Shown one piece after another: positions 24,388 through 49,639 of a stretch of 64,000 bases of DNA. The notes under the pieces were generated by a model. That model searched no databases. It saw only the letters and a program-made list of their open reading frames with translations, and was not told the DNA's origin. Made by a program: the position numbers and the translations under genes. Every line of letters starts with the position of its first letter. Position 1 is the first letter of the stretch. Origin of the DNA: Primulina eburnea (Eukaryota > Streptophyta > Magnoliopsida > Lamiales > Gesneriaceae); assembly GCF_022965805.1 (NCBI RefSeq), contig NC_133104.1, positions 36,562,682 to 36,626,681 of the forward strand, given 5' to 3'.

Positions 24388-24442
<55 letters not shown>
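24388..24442. repeat. (AT)n microsatellite
   Basis: About 27 AT units with one or two breaks, immediately after the plastid rRNA fragment. Confidence 0.95.
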
Positions 24443-24445
<3 letters not shown>

Positions 24446-25192
24446 TAATTATTTAATATTTTGAAAACTTATAGATATTTATTTAAAATTGAAAAACTAT
24501 AGATATTTATTTATTTATTTTTTAAAAAACAGATTATTAGAAGCTACTTAATTTCAAGAAAAAAAGTTAAGCTATAAAAAAAATCTTAACAATTGAAATG
24601 ATAAAATTGTAGTTTAGAAAAATATATAATTAAATTTGATAAAAGAAATTATCTGAACGTAATGAATTCGTCAAACATTAATAACTACTTGCAAGATTAT
24701 AGTTCCATTTAATTTGGAGGCCATCTACCTTGAAAATTACTTATTTTATGTGAGGAATTCATTAATTACTCATTATATTGTAAATATTTAAATATTATAT
24801 TTCGATAATAAGTAATTAATGAGACCGAATTATACCTGAAAAGGAAATAAATAATATTTGTTAAATGAAATAATATTGAATTATTGGCCGATTCCTTATA
24901 AAAATGTCACTCCGAGATCCGCCCACAACGTTGCCACTCTCCGCTATGAAATCCAGCAGGTCAAATCTTTAATTAATAAATCATAAAGTTATTTTTCAAC
25001 TTATATTAATAAGAAATAAGAAAATTTATTATCACAAGTTAAATTTTATTAATTTATATTCAATCATAACAAAAAATTATAAATATATATTTTCATATTA
25101 AACAAATCATTAAAACAATTTATTTCAATTTAAAATATTATAAATTAATATTAAGAAATAAGATATTTATAATTCAATATAAAAAAATGTAC

Positions 25193-25195
<3 letters not shown>
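24443..25195. other. AT-rich intergenic stretch
   Basis: Nothing recognisable except a short, less AT-rich patch near 24890-24960. No gene or repeat I can support. Confidence 0.5.
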
Positions 25196-25228
<33 letters not shown>

Positions 25229-25260
25229 CAACAACAATAAATATATATATATATATATAT

Positions 25261-25290
<30 letters not shown>
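25196..25290. repeat. Compound (AAT)n / (AT)n microsatellite
   Basis: An AAT run, a short AAC run, then AT repeats. Confidence 0.95.
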
Positions 25291-25293
<3 letters not shown>

Positions 25294-25564
25294 GGCGGGA
25301 TGACTTTGGGACGAGTTTATTAAATCTCATGATCTGTCCCAGATATGTTTATAAAACCTTTTAATCAGGTCTAACTTATCCAAACAAGGAAGTTTAAACT
25401 CGTCATGTTGTCATCTTTAATTATTTATATTTCATTTGATATCAAAATCATAAATTTAAAACGTTATTTAACATTTACGATTCGATTATAACAAATCCGT
25501 CCCAACCAACCAATAATAATAATAATAAATAAATAAATAAATAAATAATGATTGAAACTAAATA

Positions 25565-25746
25565 GGGTGAGTCTCATGTGAGACCGTCTCACGGATCATA
25601 ATCTGTGAGACGGGTCAACCCTACCCATATTCACAATAAAAAGTAATACTCTTAGCATAAAAAGTAATATTTTTTCATGGGTGATCCAAATATGAGATCC
25701 GTTTCACAGATACGACCCGTGAGACCGTTTCACACAAGTTTTTGTC
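25565..25746 (+). mobile_element. MITE of the GTGAGACGGTCTCAC family, copy B, with 9-bp TSD
   Basis: 182 bp, from GGGTGAGTCTCATGTGAGAC to CACACAAGTTTTTGTC. It is flanked by a perfect 9-bp direct repeat AACTAAATA (25556-25564, 25747-25755). Nine-base duplications point to Mutator-like transposition. No coding capacity. Confidence 0.85.
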
Positions 25747-25936
25747 AACTAAATATAGTTTGCACATCACTGAGCTAAAAAACAAGCATGTATCTATCAC
25801 ATAGGGTAGGGAAAGTACAATCAATGCAATGGTTGAAAATGTCTTCTTATTTATACGCACAATCTGTAACAATCATTAATTAATTTATTGGAATAAAAAT
25901 AATGGATGTACTTTTGCGGGTATGGCCATTTTCTCA

Positions 25937-26106
25937 AGTGAAATCGTCGTACGAATCTTAATATGTGAGATGAATTAAATATACTGATATTCAGAATAAA
26001 AAGTAATACTTTTAGCATAAAAAATAATATTTTTTCATGAATGACCCAAAGAAGAGATCCGTCTTATAAATACGACCCGTGAAACCGTCTCATGCAAATT
26101 TTTGTC
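25937..26106 (+). mobile_element. MITE of the GTGAGACGGTCTCAC family, copy C
   Basis: A more diverged copy with the same core (AATAAAAAGTAATACTTTTA) and the same far end (GCAAATTTTTGTC). A poor flanking repeat, ATTTTCTCA versus ATTTTCACT, may be the eroded target duplication. Confidence 0.7.
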
Positions 26107-26206
26107 ATTTTCACTACGTGTTTTGATTCTAAATTTCTATTAAGAGTAATTCTCCTGATCCAATGAAAATACTTGTATTTTTAGAGTAAGATCGGGAGAC
26201 TCCAAT

Positions 26207-26673
26207 TAGGGGTACAAACGAACCGAATATGTTCGCGAGCTTTTCGAGCTTGCTCGATAAATATTCGATTCGTATTCGAACTTATCGAACTCGAGCCGAA
26301 CTCGAACATGTTCGAACTTTTTTTCGAGCCGAACTCGAGCCCATATTATTTTGTTCGATAGTTCGCGAATAGTTCGCGAGCCTTAATATTTTATTAATAT
26401 AATATAATTATATAATAAATATATATACATTTCGAGTATTTTCGAGCTTTCAAACCTTAATATTCGAGCAATAATTCGAATAGTTCACGAATATATTCGA
26501 ATATTTCGAGCCGAACTCGAACTCGAACTTCATTTCGAGCCGAGCTCGAGCCCAAATATCTGAAAATTTCGAACTTCGAATCGAGCTCGAACTCGAACAC
26601 ACTAGATTCGAGCCGAACTCGAGCCTGAAATTTTTAGCATTATTCGGTCCGATTCGATTCGTTTGCACCCCTA
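26207..26673. mobile_element. hAT-like non-autonomous element rich in TTCGAGC/GAACTCGA
   Basis: 467 bp with inverted ends TAGGGGTACAAACGAACCGA and, on the other strand, TAGGGGTGCAAACGAATCGA. It is flanked by a perfect 8-bp duplication ACTCCAAT (26199-26206, 26674-26681), as hAT elements make. The inside is built of short TTCGAGCTCGAAC-like palindromic words. No transposase. Confidence 0.85.
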
Positions 26674-26681
26674 ACTCCAAT

Positions 26682-27555
26682 CGCCTTAATCGAGATAACC
26701 AAAACTGGATTTTTAAAATATTTTTTTAAGTTCAGTTAATTCAATTCTATTTGTCGAAGTTTTATGCTCACCGCAATCCTAATCCTAAGACTTAAAAAGG
26801 GTTAACTCCTCGTATCTATTTAAAAACATATTTTTTTTATAAAAAAAAATCAACTTACTCGAGTAAAACTGACAATGACTGTAAAAATTTTGTTAGAAAA
26901 TTTGTAACGTGGGAATCATAATTAATTTATATACTTTAAATCTTTGAAAAGAAAAAAGGTGCACATATACACCCAGATATACAAAAAAGTATATATCAAT
27001 GAAATGAGATGAGATGAGTTGATCTGATCTATATCTAGAATAAAAAATTAATATTTTTAGTTTAAAAATAATATTTTTCGTGGATCGGTCATATAGAAAA
27101 TTTACGTCACAAAAAGTAACATACCGTGCTAAATTTAATTAAATAGATTGTATTTTTTAAATATTGTTATTGATTTGATTCTATTTTATTTTATTTTTCA
27201 GTTCATAAAACAATCAACTTAGTTAATCAGGGCCAAAAGAAAAGGAAAAGGAGAAGGAAGTCAAGAAATATTCTAAAATAAGGAAATAGAAAAGAACACG
27301 AAATGAAGACAATAATGTTCTTAAAGAGGAAAAAAAGGAGATGGAAAGAAATCAAAAAGATATTGTCTTTTTGACCAAGACGGACTACATAAAAATGTGA
27401 ATCTCTCGCTTTCATTGGATTGTGCTATCTTCAACTAATATTATATTTTTTGATATCACATAGTCATGTTGTTATTCTTGGAATATGATTGATATTCACA
27501 GAAAATCTAGCATAATCAATTTTTTTTTTTTTTTTGGCTTTTAGCAATACAATTA
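26682..27555. other. Intergenic DNA with a possible MITE relic
   Basis: About 27020-27110 resembles the core of the GTGAGACGGTCTCAC family (AATATTTTTAGTTTAAAAAT, then CGTGGATCGGTCAT), so it is probably a sixth, very decayed copy. 27231-27370 is strikingly purine-rich on the plus strand. No gene. Confidence 0.4.
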
Positions 27556-27737
27556 GACAAAAATTTGTGTGAGATGGTCTCACGAGTCGTATTTTGTGAG
27601 ACGAATCTTTTATTTGGATCATTCATGAAAAATTATTATTTTTTATGCTAAGAGTATACTTTTTATTGTGACTATCGGTAAGGTTGACACGTCTCACAGA
27701 TAAAGATTCGTGAGACCGTCTCAAAAGAGACCTACTC
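27556..27737 (-). mobile_element. MITE of the GTGAGACGGTCTCAC family, copy D, with 9-bp TSD
   Basis: 182 bp, exactly as long as copy B but in the opposite orientation (GACAAAAATTTGTGTGAG to AGAGACCTACTC). It is flanked by a perfect 9-bp repeat ATACAATTA (27547-27555, 27738-27746). Together with copy B it fixes the element's borders. Confidence 0.88.
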
Positions 27738-28099
27738 ATACAATTATGCATCTTTATGTAACACACATCCCTCTATTCAAAATTATTTATATTTATTTAC
27801 CATAGAGGAAAGATATTTTTTTAAAAAAATAAGGAAATAGAGGTATTACTTAGGAGAATTGGAGAATTAATTTAGAATTTTGTATTGAATTTCTACCATT
27901 TAATAATTTATTTATTAAATGTGGAGATGGTGAGATGTGGAGTTCCGAACCTCACACCATTAATATACTTAAAATAAGGGAGCAAATTTAAAATTTAATA
28001 TATTCATTTAAATCATGTCCAATTTAATTTTAAAATAATGCTGACAACATATCTTCTGAAATAAGGATGTAAAAATAATATAACCCTTTCATAGAAAAC

Positions 28100-28740
28100 G
28101 CGCGTCTACAACAAAAACGATACAATAATGAATAATATAATAATATTAACACACAAAAATAACATGCCACGACAAATAATCACATAAGAAAAATTTCTAG
28201 GATCACAACCCGTGGACATAATGCATAAGTAAATCTTAGACATACTCATAATCCACAAAAGAAGATCATAATAGGAAGCATGACAAAAACCTAGGATCCG
28301 GACATCTCAGTCTAACATTTCTATTATCATTTACTCATGCTACTCTCTTGTAACTCTTATCATGTACCTCTTATTGTCGCACCCACACACAAAACAAGAC
28401 AATAAGAGGAAAATCGGATTATATAAAACCCAATATGAAGGACAACAATAAAGAAAACATGGAAAGATAGAAATATCTACTGAGTAGACACACAATGTAA
28501 TGCATGATTTAAAATCTGGGTGATCAACGAATCTGTATTAATCTCTATAAATCGTAGGGTGCCTAATCTCTAGGGAGGTATGTGCTCCATCACAGGTCTT
28601 ACTGGCACCAACCTTTCGGGATGGTTCTGTGTGACACGGCTCTCCCAAACTATGGTACACCTATAGGGTATGTCATCCCACAATGACCAAATCTCTAATA
28701 CTAGTGGTCTCCTTATAGCCCCATACTTCCTCTAATCTTA
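28100..28740. repeat. Diverged Gypsy-type LTR fragment
   Basis: Contains CACACACAAAACAAGACAA followed by a hairpin-prone stretch. This resembles CACACATACAAAACAAGACA in the LTR at 56545-56575. The punctuated, moderately GC-rich text after it also fits LTR sequence. No borders or partner LTR found. Confidence 0.4.
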
Positions 28741-29700
28741 GGCCAACCAGCTGTGTTATGTTGATGATATCCTGTTCATTAGAAATTATGTTATTTCAAT
28801 AAACTAAAGTATGGTCAGCTGGTAAATTTTTCATGATTGATATGGATGGAGCATCATATGTATTGGAACACAAATCTATAATGATAGATCCAAGAGGATG
28901 TTGGGGTCCACCCAATCCACATATAACAATATCATAGTGAAGAGGTTCTTTACGGAAGAATACGAGAGGACATCTACCATGTGTCATGATGTCACTCTAT
29001 CAAAGTCAATGTGCCCCAAGAATGAAGAGGAGATAGATATTGACACGTGTGTCCTATGCATTAGCCATTAGTAATATTATGTATGGTAAGATATACACAT
29101 GACCTGATATAGCATATGGTCTGAGTTTCATGATCAGATATCGGGCGAACCCTAGTCCAATGCATTGGAAAGATGTGAAAATATTCTTAAGTACTTGAAA
29201 AAAGCTATGAATGTTTTTGTGGTTTATGAGGGTGGAGATTAAAATTGAAAGGATACATTGATTCTAGCTTCCAATCAGACGCGAGTGATTTGAAATCGAC
29301 CTCTATATAAGGTAGAGTTCCAAGGACACCACGAAGAATTCCAACGCTGAGGCGGAATACATCACAACATCGGCTGCTATGATGGAAAATGTTAGGATGA
29401 ATTTTTTCCAAGAGTTGCGTATTATTCCCAATGGAATTGATTCAGTCTCGGTATACTGCGACTACACTGGTATCATTACTCAAGCAAAGGAACCAATGTC
29501 TCATCAATGATCGAAACATATAATGAAAAAGTTCAACATAACCTAATAGATTGTGAGAAGAGTAGAAATAATGGTCTAAAGAGTCGTCATTGCAGATAAC
29601 ATAGCTTATCCACTTACGAATCCTTACCAGGATGGTTATTTGAGAAACATCCAGAAGCAATGAGTTTGAAACTCATGAGTAGTTGGCTTTATGACAATTG
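28741..29700 (+). pseudogene. Ty1/Copia reverse transcriptase-RNase H remnant
   Basis: Broken frames give recognisable Copia pieces in the right order: LCYVDDILFIRN (RT catalytic YVDD), then MDMDGASYVLEHK-like text. Next come KSMCPKNEEE, PDIAYGLSFMIRYRANPSPM-HW, then GYIDSSFQSDASD, AEAEYITTSAAMMENV and CDYTGIITQAKEPMSHQ (RNase H). Many stops, frameshifts and gaps are present. Only the 3' end of pol remains; gag and integrase were not seen. Confidence 0.85.
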
Positions 29701-29706
29701 AGATAT

Positions 29707-30610
29707 TGTTAGAGTAGGTGCGCCTCAAGTCAATTTTTTGCTAGGGTTTCATTGACTCTATGTAAAAATTATCTTTGTTTTAATATGATTTACATTATTT
29801 TAGCAAAAGCTTTGTCTGTTTACCCATGCACGCTGTATAGATAAATACCTTGAATATATTACAGTACATAAAAGATGATATCGTACGTTTGATGGATGTC
29901 ATGACAAATGTTTTTAATTTCTTTATACTCTAAACATGTTCCAAGTTGAATGAGCCATCTGAAAGGAGGATAAAGGTTATCCAAGTTCGAGACTACATTT
30001 GTGATAATGTGTTCCATGTTTCATTGATAAGGACACATAGATGTTCAAACATACAGACGGATACTCATAGGACAAGTTCATCAAACTACACTCACTTGGA
30101 CTTTCCAAGTGGTGACAATTTTTGAGTGGAAAATTTTTTGGTAATGTTTGTACATCATTAATCTTTATGATCCCAATACAACATTGAAGCTCTATATACT
30201 AGTGCTATGTGTTGACTCGTTTACTAACTCCATGAGTGCCATAAATTCACGAGATTGAGTGTAATTACAAAATTTATAGGAGCCAATACATTATATTCGA
30301 GGATTCACCACTCACATACGGTGGTGGATATCCTCTATGATCTGAAGAGATGTTAGTGCATAGATTCTCTGGCCAAAATGTGTGCTTTAAGAAAATTTGT
30401 TCCCTAGTGGCACGCGCGATGAAACTATGTATGTTTTAAGATGCTTTGCATGGTTATGTAAAAATGGTTGTAGATTCTATTGAGATGTATGTTATGAAAA
30501 GATGTACTGTAAGCTAACCATAATCAATTGGTTCTTGCGGATACTATCAATGATATCTAGATAATAATGGGGTTGTACTATTAGACACTCTTATCCTGAT
30601 TCAATTGTTA
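29707..30610 (+). repeat. Probable 3' LTR of the Copia remnant (right border uncertain)
   Basis: Begins TGTTAGAGTAGGTGCGCCTC, the typical place and style of a Copia 3' LTR start, right after the RNase H remnant and a short purine-ending stretch. The right end is a guess. No second LTR was found. Confidence 0.45.
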
Positions 30611-32892
30611 GAATCAGAAATGATTTATTATATTATTATGATCAACGAGTTAATGCATAGAATGAGGCATATTAGTGTGAGCCTGAATAAAAGACAAGCA
30701 TTGTCCTGAATCACAAAGAGTTCAGACTCAAGGCTAGCCTGTATCCCTAAACCATTGAGGGTCATACATGTATTGATTTTCCAATTTTCATTAAGATATT
30801 CAAATTCAAGGAGTTGAATTTGTAGATAAGAGTTTGATAGGATCAAACATTTTAAGCTTATAAAAAAGTTTATAAGCGTCTTTAATTTTTAGAAGTTATT
30901 AGATAGAGAACCATTGCTAAAAATTGAGGGGAGAATGAAACTGCCAAATAAGATTGAAAGTGATCCAAAAATTGGAATTCACATTTATAAAAGTTCAGTG
31001 GGTCGAAAAGTCAAACAATGTATCATAATAAGGAGCTATTTATAATCGTCACATCGGTGAAAGTGAATCATCGATCGAGATTATGATAATGAATCAAAGT
31101 TTGGTTATAATACTTGTAGAGAGTTTTGATGAGCTTGGAGATTCCAAGTCTTAGTCAAACTTGGACTACGACTCCCACTTGAAATTGGAGTCCATTAATA
31201 GCAAATATAAAAGCTAAGTGAGCCTATTATGTTGATGTATCGTTTTCTCATGACCAAGATACATCAGAAGGCTTAAAAAATTATTTTGACATGCAAAACT
31301 ATGCTTGGACTCTCATATGGTTTAATCACAACAATAGGGTGTTTGTAAAATTTTTACCTCCAAAAGATAAACGCTTGATAATGGCTCCAACTATTCCGAA
31401 ATTATCAAAGACAACTCTTCAAGGTAGAGTTCATGAACCACGAATTTGAACACCTTCTTGTGCCTTTTGAAAATTTCCTTGAAAACTTTTAAATAATCTC
31501 GTCTATCAAGTCCACCATTGATAATAAATTTCATCTCCTAGTTTACATCAGAAAAACTATAAGGTCCTAGAAGAAATTATTCGATATTTTGAAATAATTA
31601 GAATTCATTTTTAATAGGTATTTAAAAATTTTGGTATGTCTTATTTATGGGGAGGTCATACCAAAATTTTTTCAAACCCTAAGGCCTATTTTTAAGTATT
31701 TTAAGTATTTTTCCGCAGTAGATTAAATTAAACCATTATTGTTTTATAATTAATTATAATTATAATAAGTGAGCCTCACAAAAACTAGAAAACATTCAAC
31801 GATGAAATAAGAAAATAATAACCCCATGATAGATTATAAATAAAATATTGCTTAATAAGCAATACCATTCAAAAATTTATGATGAAGCGTGAATCCCTAT
31901 TAGATAGGAGGGAGGCTTCGACTTCTAGGTTGAGAAAGAGGAGAGAATTTTCTTGTATAACAAGTCTCTTGTGGAGGTTTGTCAATTATAAAATACGGAA
32001 TTGAAGACTTGGTCGTGCACTAGCCTTTTAATAATTAGTTAGAGGGCTTCGGTTAGATGGGCTTAATCGTTGAAGGACTCTTTCTAGGTTTGGATTTTCC
32101 AAGCTCATGATCCTTGTCCATGTCGTAGTGACGTCTTTATAATCTTAATCGATGATCTGACATCACTGATGTGACTAGTTTAAATAGCTCTTTATTATAA
32201 TGCAAAGTCTTTTTTTTTTTTCAAAAAAAAAAATTGATTTTAATTATAAAGCTATTAATAGCTGTATATGCATATAAAATCCTTTATAAGATAAAAATGT
32301 TTGATCGCATCAAATTTCAGTCATCAAATTCAACTCTTGAATTCGACAATCTGAACGGGAACAGATAAACCAGTGCTTGTATGACTTTCAATGGTTAAGT
32401 TATATAACTAGATGTGGTTTCACAATTCTGTGTGATTCAAAACAACATTTTTTTCTACATATTCATGCTTACCCTAATTAACCTCATCTATGCATCAACA
32501 CATTGATCATAAGAATGTCACAACTCATTTCTAATTACATCTATAAAGGTAAGAGAGTTTAGTAGCATTTCCTCATGATTTTTTAGGTATCACTGATAGT
32601 TCCTATAAGAACCAATCGACTATAGTCAATGTATAGTATAATCATTTCATCTCAAATATCTCAATCGAATATATAACTATTGGTACATCGAGATTAATTC
32701 GTTAACGATATGATATATCTATGAGTAACCATAATGACATCGAATGTACAATTAATAAACCACTTTACCGTGAAGCGAATCTCATGGTTTATTGGTTTTC
32801 AAATTAATAAAACAAATGATTTGATTAAAAAAATTCAGACCAAACAAATTTTATAAATATATAATATTTTTAATTATATATATAAGTATTTG
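30611..32892. other. Degraded repeat-rich DNA without genes
   Basis: No supportable coding region. A perfect 14-bp inverted repeat (AAAATTTTGGTATG at 31625-31638; complement at 31657-31670) could form a small hairpin. 32400-32830 has the flavour of Copia LTR or non-coding sequence in reverse, but I cannot show it. Confidence 0.35.
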
Positions 32893-33235
32893 TTACCTCA
32901 TGGATGGGCCCATCACATCAAGCCCAAACTCTCGGCCCATCCCTAACCCAGTGGAGGGGCCCATGAGAGGCCCATGTATTATCCTATAAAATATAAGGTT
33001 TGAGTGTATGATTTATTCATTCAATATATTCTTTTTTAGCAGCACCCTTAGCTGCCCTCCACTTATATCCCCAGTCTCTGACTTGAGAGTCGGAGCGGCT
33101 ACACCGGGACACCCTCCTGGCCCCTTCTAACGGTCTTATTCGTGATTTTAGGCTCAGAGTAATTTCAAAACCTGTGTCTGGACAAGTGACACTTGCAGGA
33201 ATCAAACCCTAAATCTTCATTGAGTATCAGTATTA
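32893..33235 (+). repeat. LTR-like fragment or solo LTR
   Basis: Starts TGTTACCTCATGGATGGGCC. It holds a TATA-like stretch and a GC-rich block with TCTCTGACTTGAGAGTCGGA and ACCGGGACACCCTCCTGG, phrases I associate with 3' parts of plant LTRs and TRIMs. No clear target duplication. Stated as probable only. Confidence 0.45.
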
Positions 33236-33488
33236 ATTGATTTTTAGTTTATAGCGTATCATTAGTATTATGAAGAATTGGTAATAGGTGTTATTTTTTA
33301 AATTTTGGAGTTTTTATTTATTTAAAATGAGTTGAATATTTAAAAAATGAAGTTGAATGTACAAGGAACGTAAATATCTCTCCTTTTAAGTGTATAGCAT
33401 ATGATGGTAAAAAAATGAACTACTTCATAGAGAGAATTTATATTTTAGTAGACAAATTTGTGATTTCAATATTTTACATTATAATATT

Positions 33489-33679
33489 ATTTGTGAGACG
33501 GTCTCACGTGTCGTATTTTGTGAGACGTATCTCTTATTTGAGTCATCCATGAAAAAGTATTACTTTTTATGTTAATAGTATTACTTTTTATGTTAAGAGT
33601 ATTAATTTTTATTATGAATTTCGGTAGAATTGACTCGTCTCATAGATATTCGTGAGACCGTCTCACAAAAGACCTACTC
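33489..33679 (-). mobile_element. MITE of the GTGAGACGGTCTCAC family, copy E
   Basis: Same orientation as copy D (TTTGTGAGACGGTCTCACG ... AAAGACCTACTC). A small internal duplication of the TATTACTTTTTATGTTA core makes it longer than 182 bp. No clear target duplication. Confidence 0.75.
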
Positions 33680-34524
33680 TTATCATAAAAATGAAATGAA
33701 AGTACAGTAGGACACTCTAATAACACAATCAGAGGCATCTACAGACTATAGTCTACAACGGTTTCACCTATTCAAAGGGTCCTTTGCCAGTTCACATGAA
33801 ATGTTCGACGCAAGAAAAAAATGATGAAATTAAGTGTTATAATTAATTATATCGTGTTAACGTTTTCGTCGAGTGTTAGATTAAGCAATGAACAACCATC
33901 CGATCAACCACACTAAACACATGTTAGATTAATTATCGTATTTGTTAAATAATATTGTTCATCAGTAAATATGTGTGTGTGTGTGTGTGTGTTGTATGTT
34001 TAAATCATAAATCTTAAAATTTTAACGCATGAATGAAATCAGGGAGACTGAAATGATTAAAGTTTGATATAAAAAAGAACACAAAACACAGGAAAATTTA
34101 TGAATTATATTTAACAAAGAAAGTCTAAACTGTCCTAGCCTTTCTTTCCTAGTCTTCTCCCAAAAAGAAAACAAAAAAGGCAAATTAACCCAACAATTAA
34201 ACTCACAGTTTCCCTTGCATACTTCTTCGAATGATGATGAGTTTAAGCTACCGCATCATACGCTTATATTTAATGATTAAAATTACTTGTTCTACAACTT
34301 CTAAGGCTCCAACCAAGCCAGAAACAAATAAAGAAAATTTAACAACTGCAAAAACTATCTTGAATATCTGTAGAGATCGCAGCAGATAGCACCAACTACC
34401 AAGTAACCGGCAACCTAAAAAGGGTAAAATTAGATCCATAAGGGCCAGAACCACCTACAAAATTTACCGGATGGTGGCAGAAACAGATGGTTTAATGTGT
34501 TTACCTCCAATATTCTCTAGTCAA
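33680..34524 (-). other. 3' UTR and downstream flank of the PECT gene
   Basis: No coding frame on either strand that I trust. A (TG)n run lies at 33972-33992. About 34100-34524 probably holds the PECT 3' UTR. Confidence 0.4.
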
Positions 34525-47890
<13,366 letters not shown>

Positions 47891-48082
47891 TGATTAATTT
47901 AAGTCGGTATAAAAAAATAGTCAATTAACTAAGGTAACTCGGGGAAAATTCGTAATATACCGGAAAGGCGTGATATACAGATTTTTAATTGTTAACAGTA
48001 AATATTTTAATCAAATAAAATTTATATATAAAAAAGTGAGTTTTTTAACACGTTAAAGTCCGTTCTCAAGTGGGCCAGTAAG

Positions 48083-48779
48083 CAGGGGTGGAGTCAGAAT
48101 TATTATTCAGTATAGGCAATAATATACTATAATTAATAAAGAAAAAAAACCGGTTAAACAAAAACCATAAATAATGTGTTTTAAGGTTAGAACACAAGCT
48201 ACACAAAGCCAAAAACATCAGTTAGTTGATGGAAAACGTCAGAAAAATGACAAAAACATTGCGTACAAAACCAACAATCAAAACAAAATCTGATAAAAAC
48301 TATAAATTTTACAGACGAAAAATATGCATGAATTTATTCTCGATTGCAAAAAAATAAAATAGTTGAAATATCGAAAAATATTGAATGAAAAAAACGATCT
48401 TAAATTTCATAAAATTTTGGATTTATTGGGAATATAAAAAATGAGACATTAGGTAATATGAATTGAAATGATTATTACTGAAATCATATGAAGTATGAGG
48501 CTTATGAGGAAAAAAATTGTATAGAATATTACATATTTCAATCAAGATAGTACTATCAAGTAAAAAATTTAAATTTGAGTCTATAAATTATTAAAGAATT
48601 TTTTTTTTAAAGTTAAGTTTGGGGAATTACACAATATGAGAAGATCAAAATTTAATTTTATTTAAAACTTATAATATATATACTTAATTTTTTTCCTAAA
48701 AATTATAATATATACATAGTTTTGTTTTGTCCCAGTGTACGCAAGTGCCCGCACTGGGCCTTAGCTGGCTCCGCCCATG
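48083..48779. mobile_element. hAT-like non-autonomous element, second copy
   Basis: 697 bp, ends CAGGGGTGGAGTCAGAATT and, reversed, CATGGGCGGAGCCAGC. Flanking 8-bp repeats are CCAGTAAG (48075-48082) and CCAATAAG (48780-48787), with one mismatch. It belongs to the same family as 36188-37451 but differs inside and in length. Confidence 0.85.
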
Positions 48780-48787
48780 CCAATAAG

Positions 48788-49229
48788 GGTCGGAGAAGGT
48801 CGAGATTAAAAATAATGTACAAACCATAAAAGGGCTCACTCAACTGCAGTTCCACTAAATTTGATTTAAAGATACTAGAAAGAAGAATCGATGGCTGTCT
48901 CATTCGCTTCCGAATCACCTCCGGGGTAGGGATTCCGAGTGGTATGTGACCAACACGGAAGGGTGAGTGACGAAGAAAGAAGTTATGAGCTTTCAGTCGA
49001 CGAGAGGACCATGCACAGTTAACTCGAAGTTCATTTTCTAGTCTTACAACTCGATTCACGTTACAAATAGCTTGTTTGGATCATATAATCCTAAAGACGA
49101 TTCATCGAACAACTACTTTGACGGTGGATTGTGCAAACCATTCAACCTCCTCGATTACAATCAACTGAGAACTTATCGATGAATAATAGAACATACAATG
49201 TGACAATCTATCGACATACCTTTCGAAAA
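48788..49229. other. Unidentified less AT-rich stretch
   Basis: A minus-strand frame (48703-49059) runs across the border of the hAT element, so it is not a real gene as it stands. The sequence between 48880 and 49070 is moderately GC-rich and could be a gene or retroelement scrap. No motif is recognised. Confidence 0.3.
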
Positions 49230-49600
49230 TGCACGTCACTTCCTCTCAATGAGCGTAACTTGCATAATTTTTTTTAAAGCAAATCACGTCAATTCATTGA
49301 ACGTGGCTTGCTTAATTTTTTTTTAAAAAAAGTTGACTTGCTTAAATTTTTTTTAATGAATAAAAACTGGACGCTTGTGATGGATGAATCATATCATGTG
49401 AAAGACTGACAACTCACTACAGTCTTATTAATTATTGACATATGCAAGCATCTTTCTTTTTTTTTTACAAAGAATACGTTGAAAAAATTATTAAATTTTT
49501 TTAAAATAAAATTCACGTGCTAAAGTGATGTGATGTATCACTGATCAGTACAAATCACGCCATGTTAAATGACGTGTTTTTTACCTGAAAATTTTCTTGT
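49230..49600. repeat. Repeat with GCGTGR-type motifs and T-rich tails, copy 1
   Basis: Variants of one phrase recur: CAATGAGCGTAACTTGCATA, CATTGAACGTGGCTTGCTTA, each followed by a T run. Then comes GCTAAAGTGATGTGATGTAT and AAATGACGTGTTTTTTACC. The same order, diverged, is seen at 52290-52704 plus 52906-52925. Confidence 0.5.
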
Positions 49601-49601
49601 A

Positions 49602-49636
49602 CTAGTATTTATCCTGTGCATCGCACGGGATGAGAT
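49602..49636 (-). mobile_element. Helitron-like 3' terminus
   Basis: On the minus strand: CCCGTGCGATGCACAGG (a short GC-rich hairpin, 6 of 7 stem positions paired, 3-nt loop), then ATAAATA, then CTAG followed by T. A GC-rich hairpin a few bases before CTRR, with T next to it, is the usual Helitron 3' end. I did not find the matching TC start, so the element's extent to the right is unknown. Confidence 0.6.
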
Positions 49637-49639
49637 TAT

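Noticed and set aside
34248..34454. Hydrophobic 68-aa minus-strand frame after the PECT stop
   Set aside because: Lies in the likely 3' UTR; no conserved motif; hydrophobicity is expected from T-rich codons.
48703..49059. 118-aa minus-strand open frame
   Set aside because: It crosses the border of a hAT-like element and has no known motif, so it cannot be an ancestral gene.
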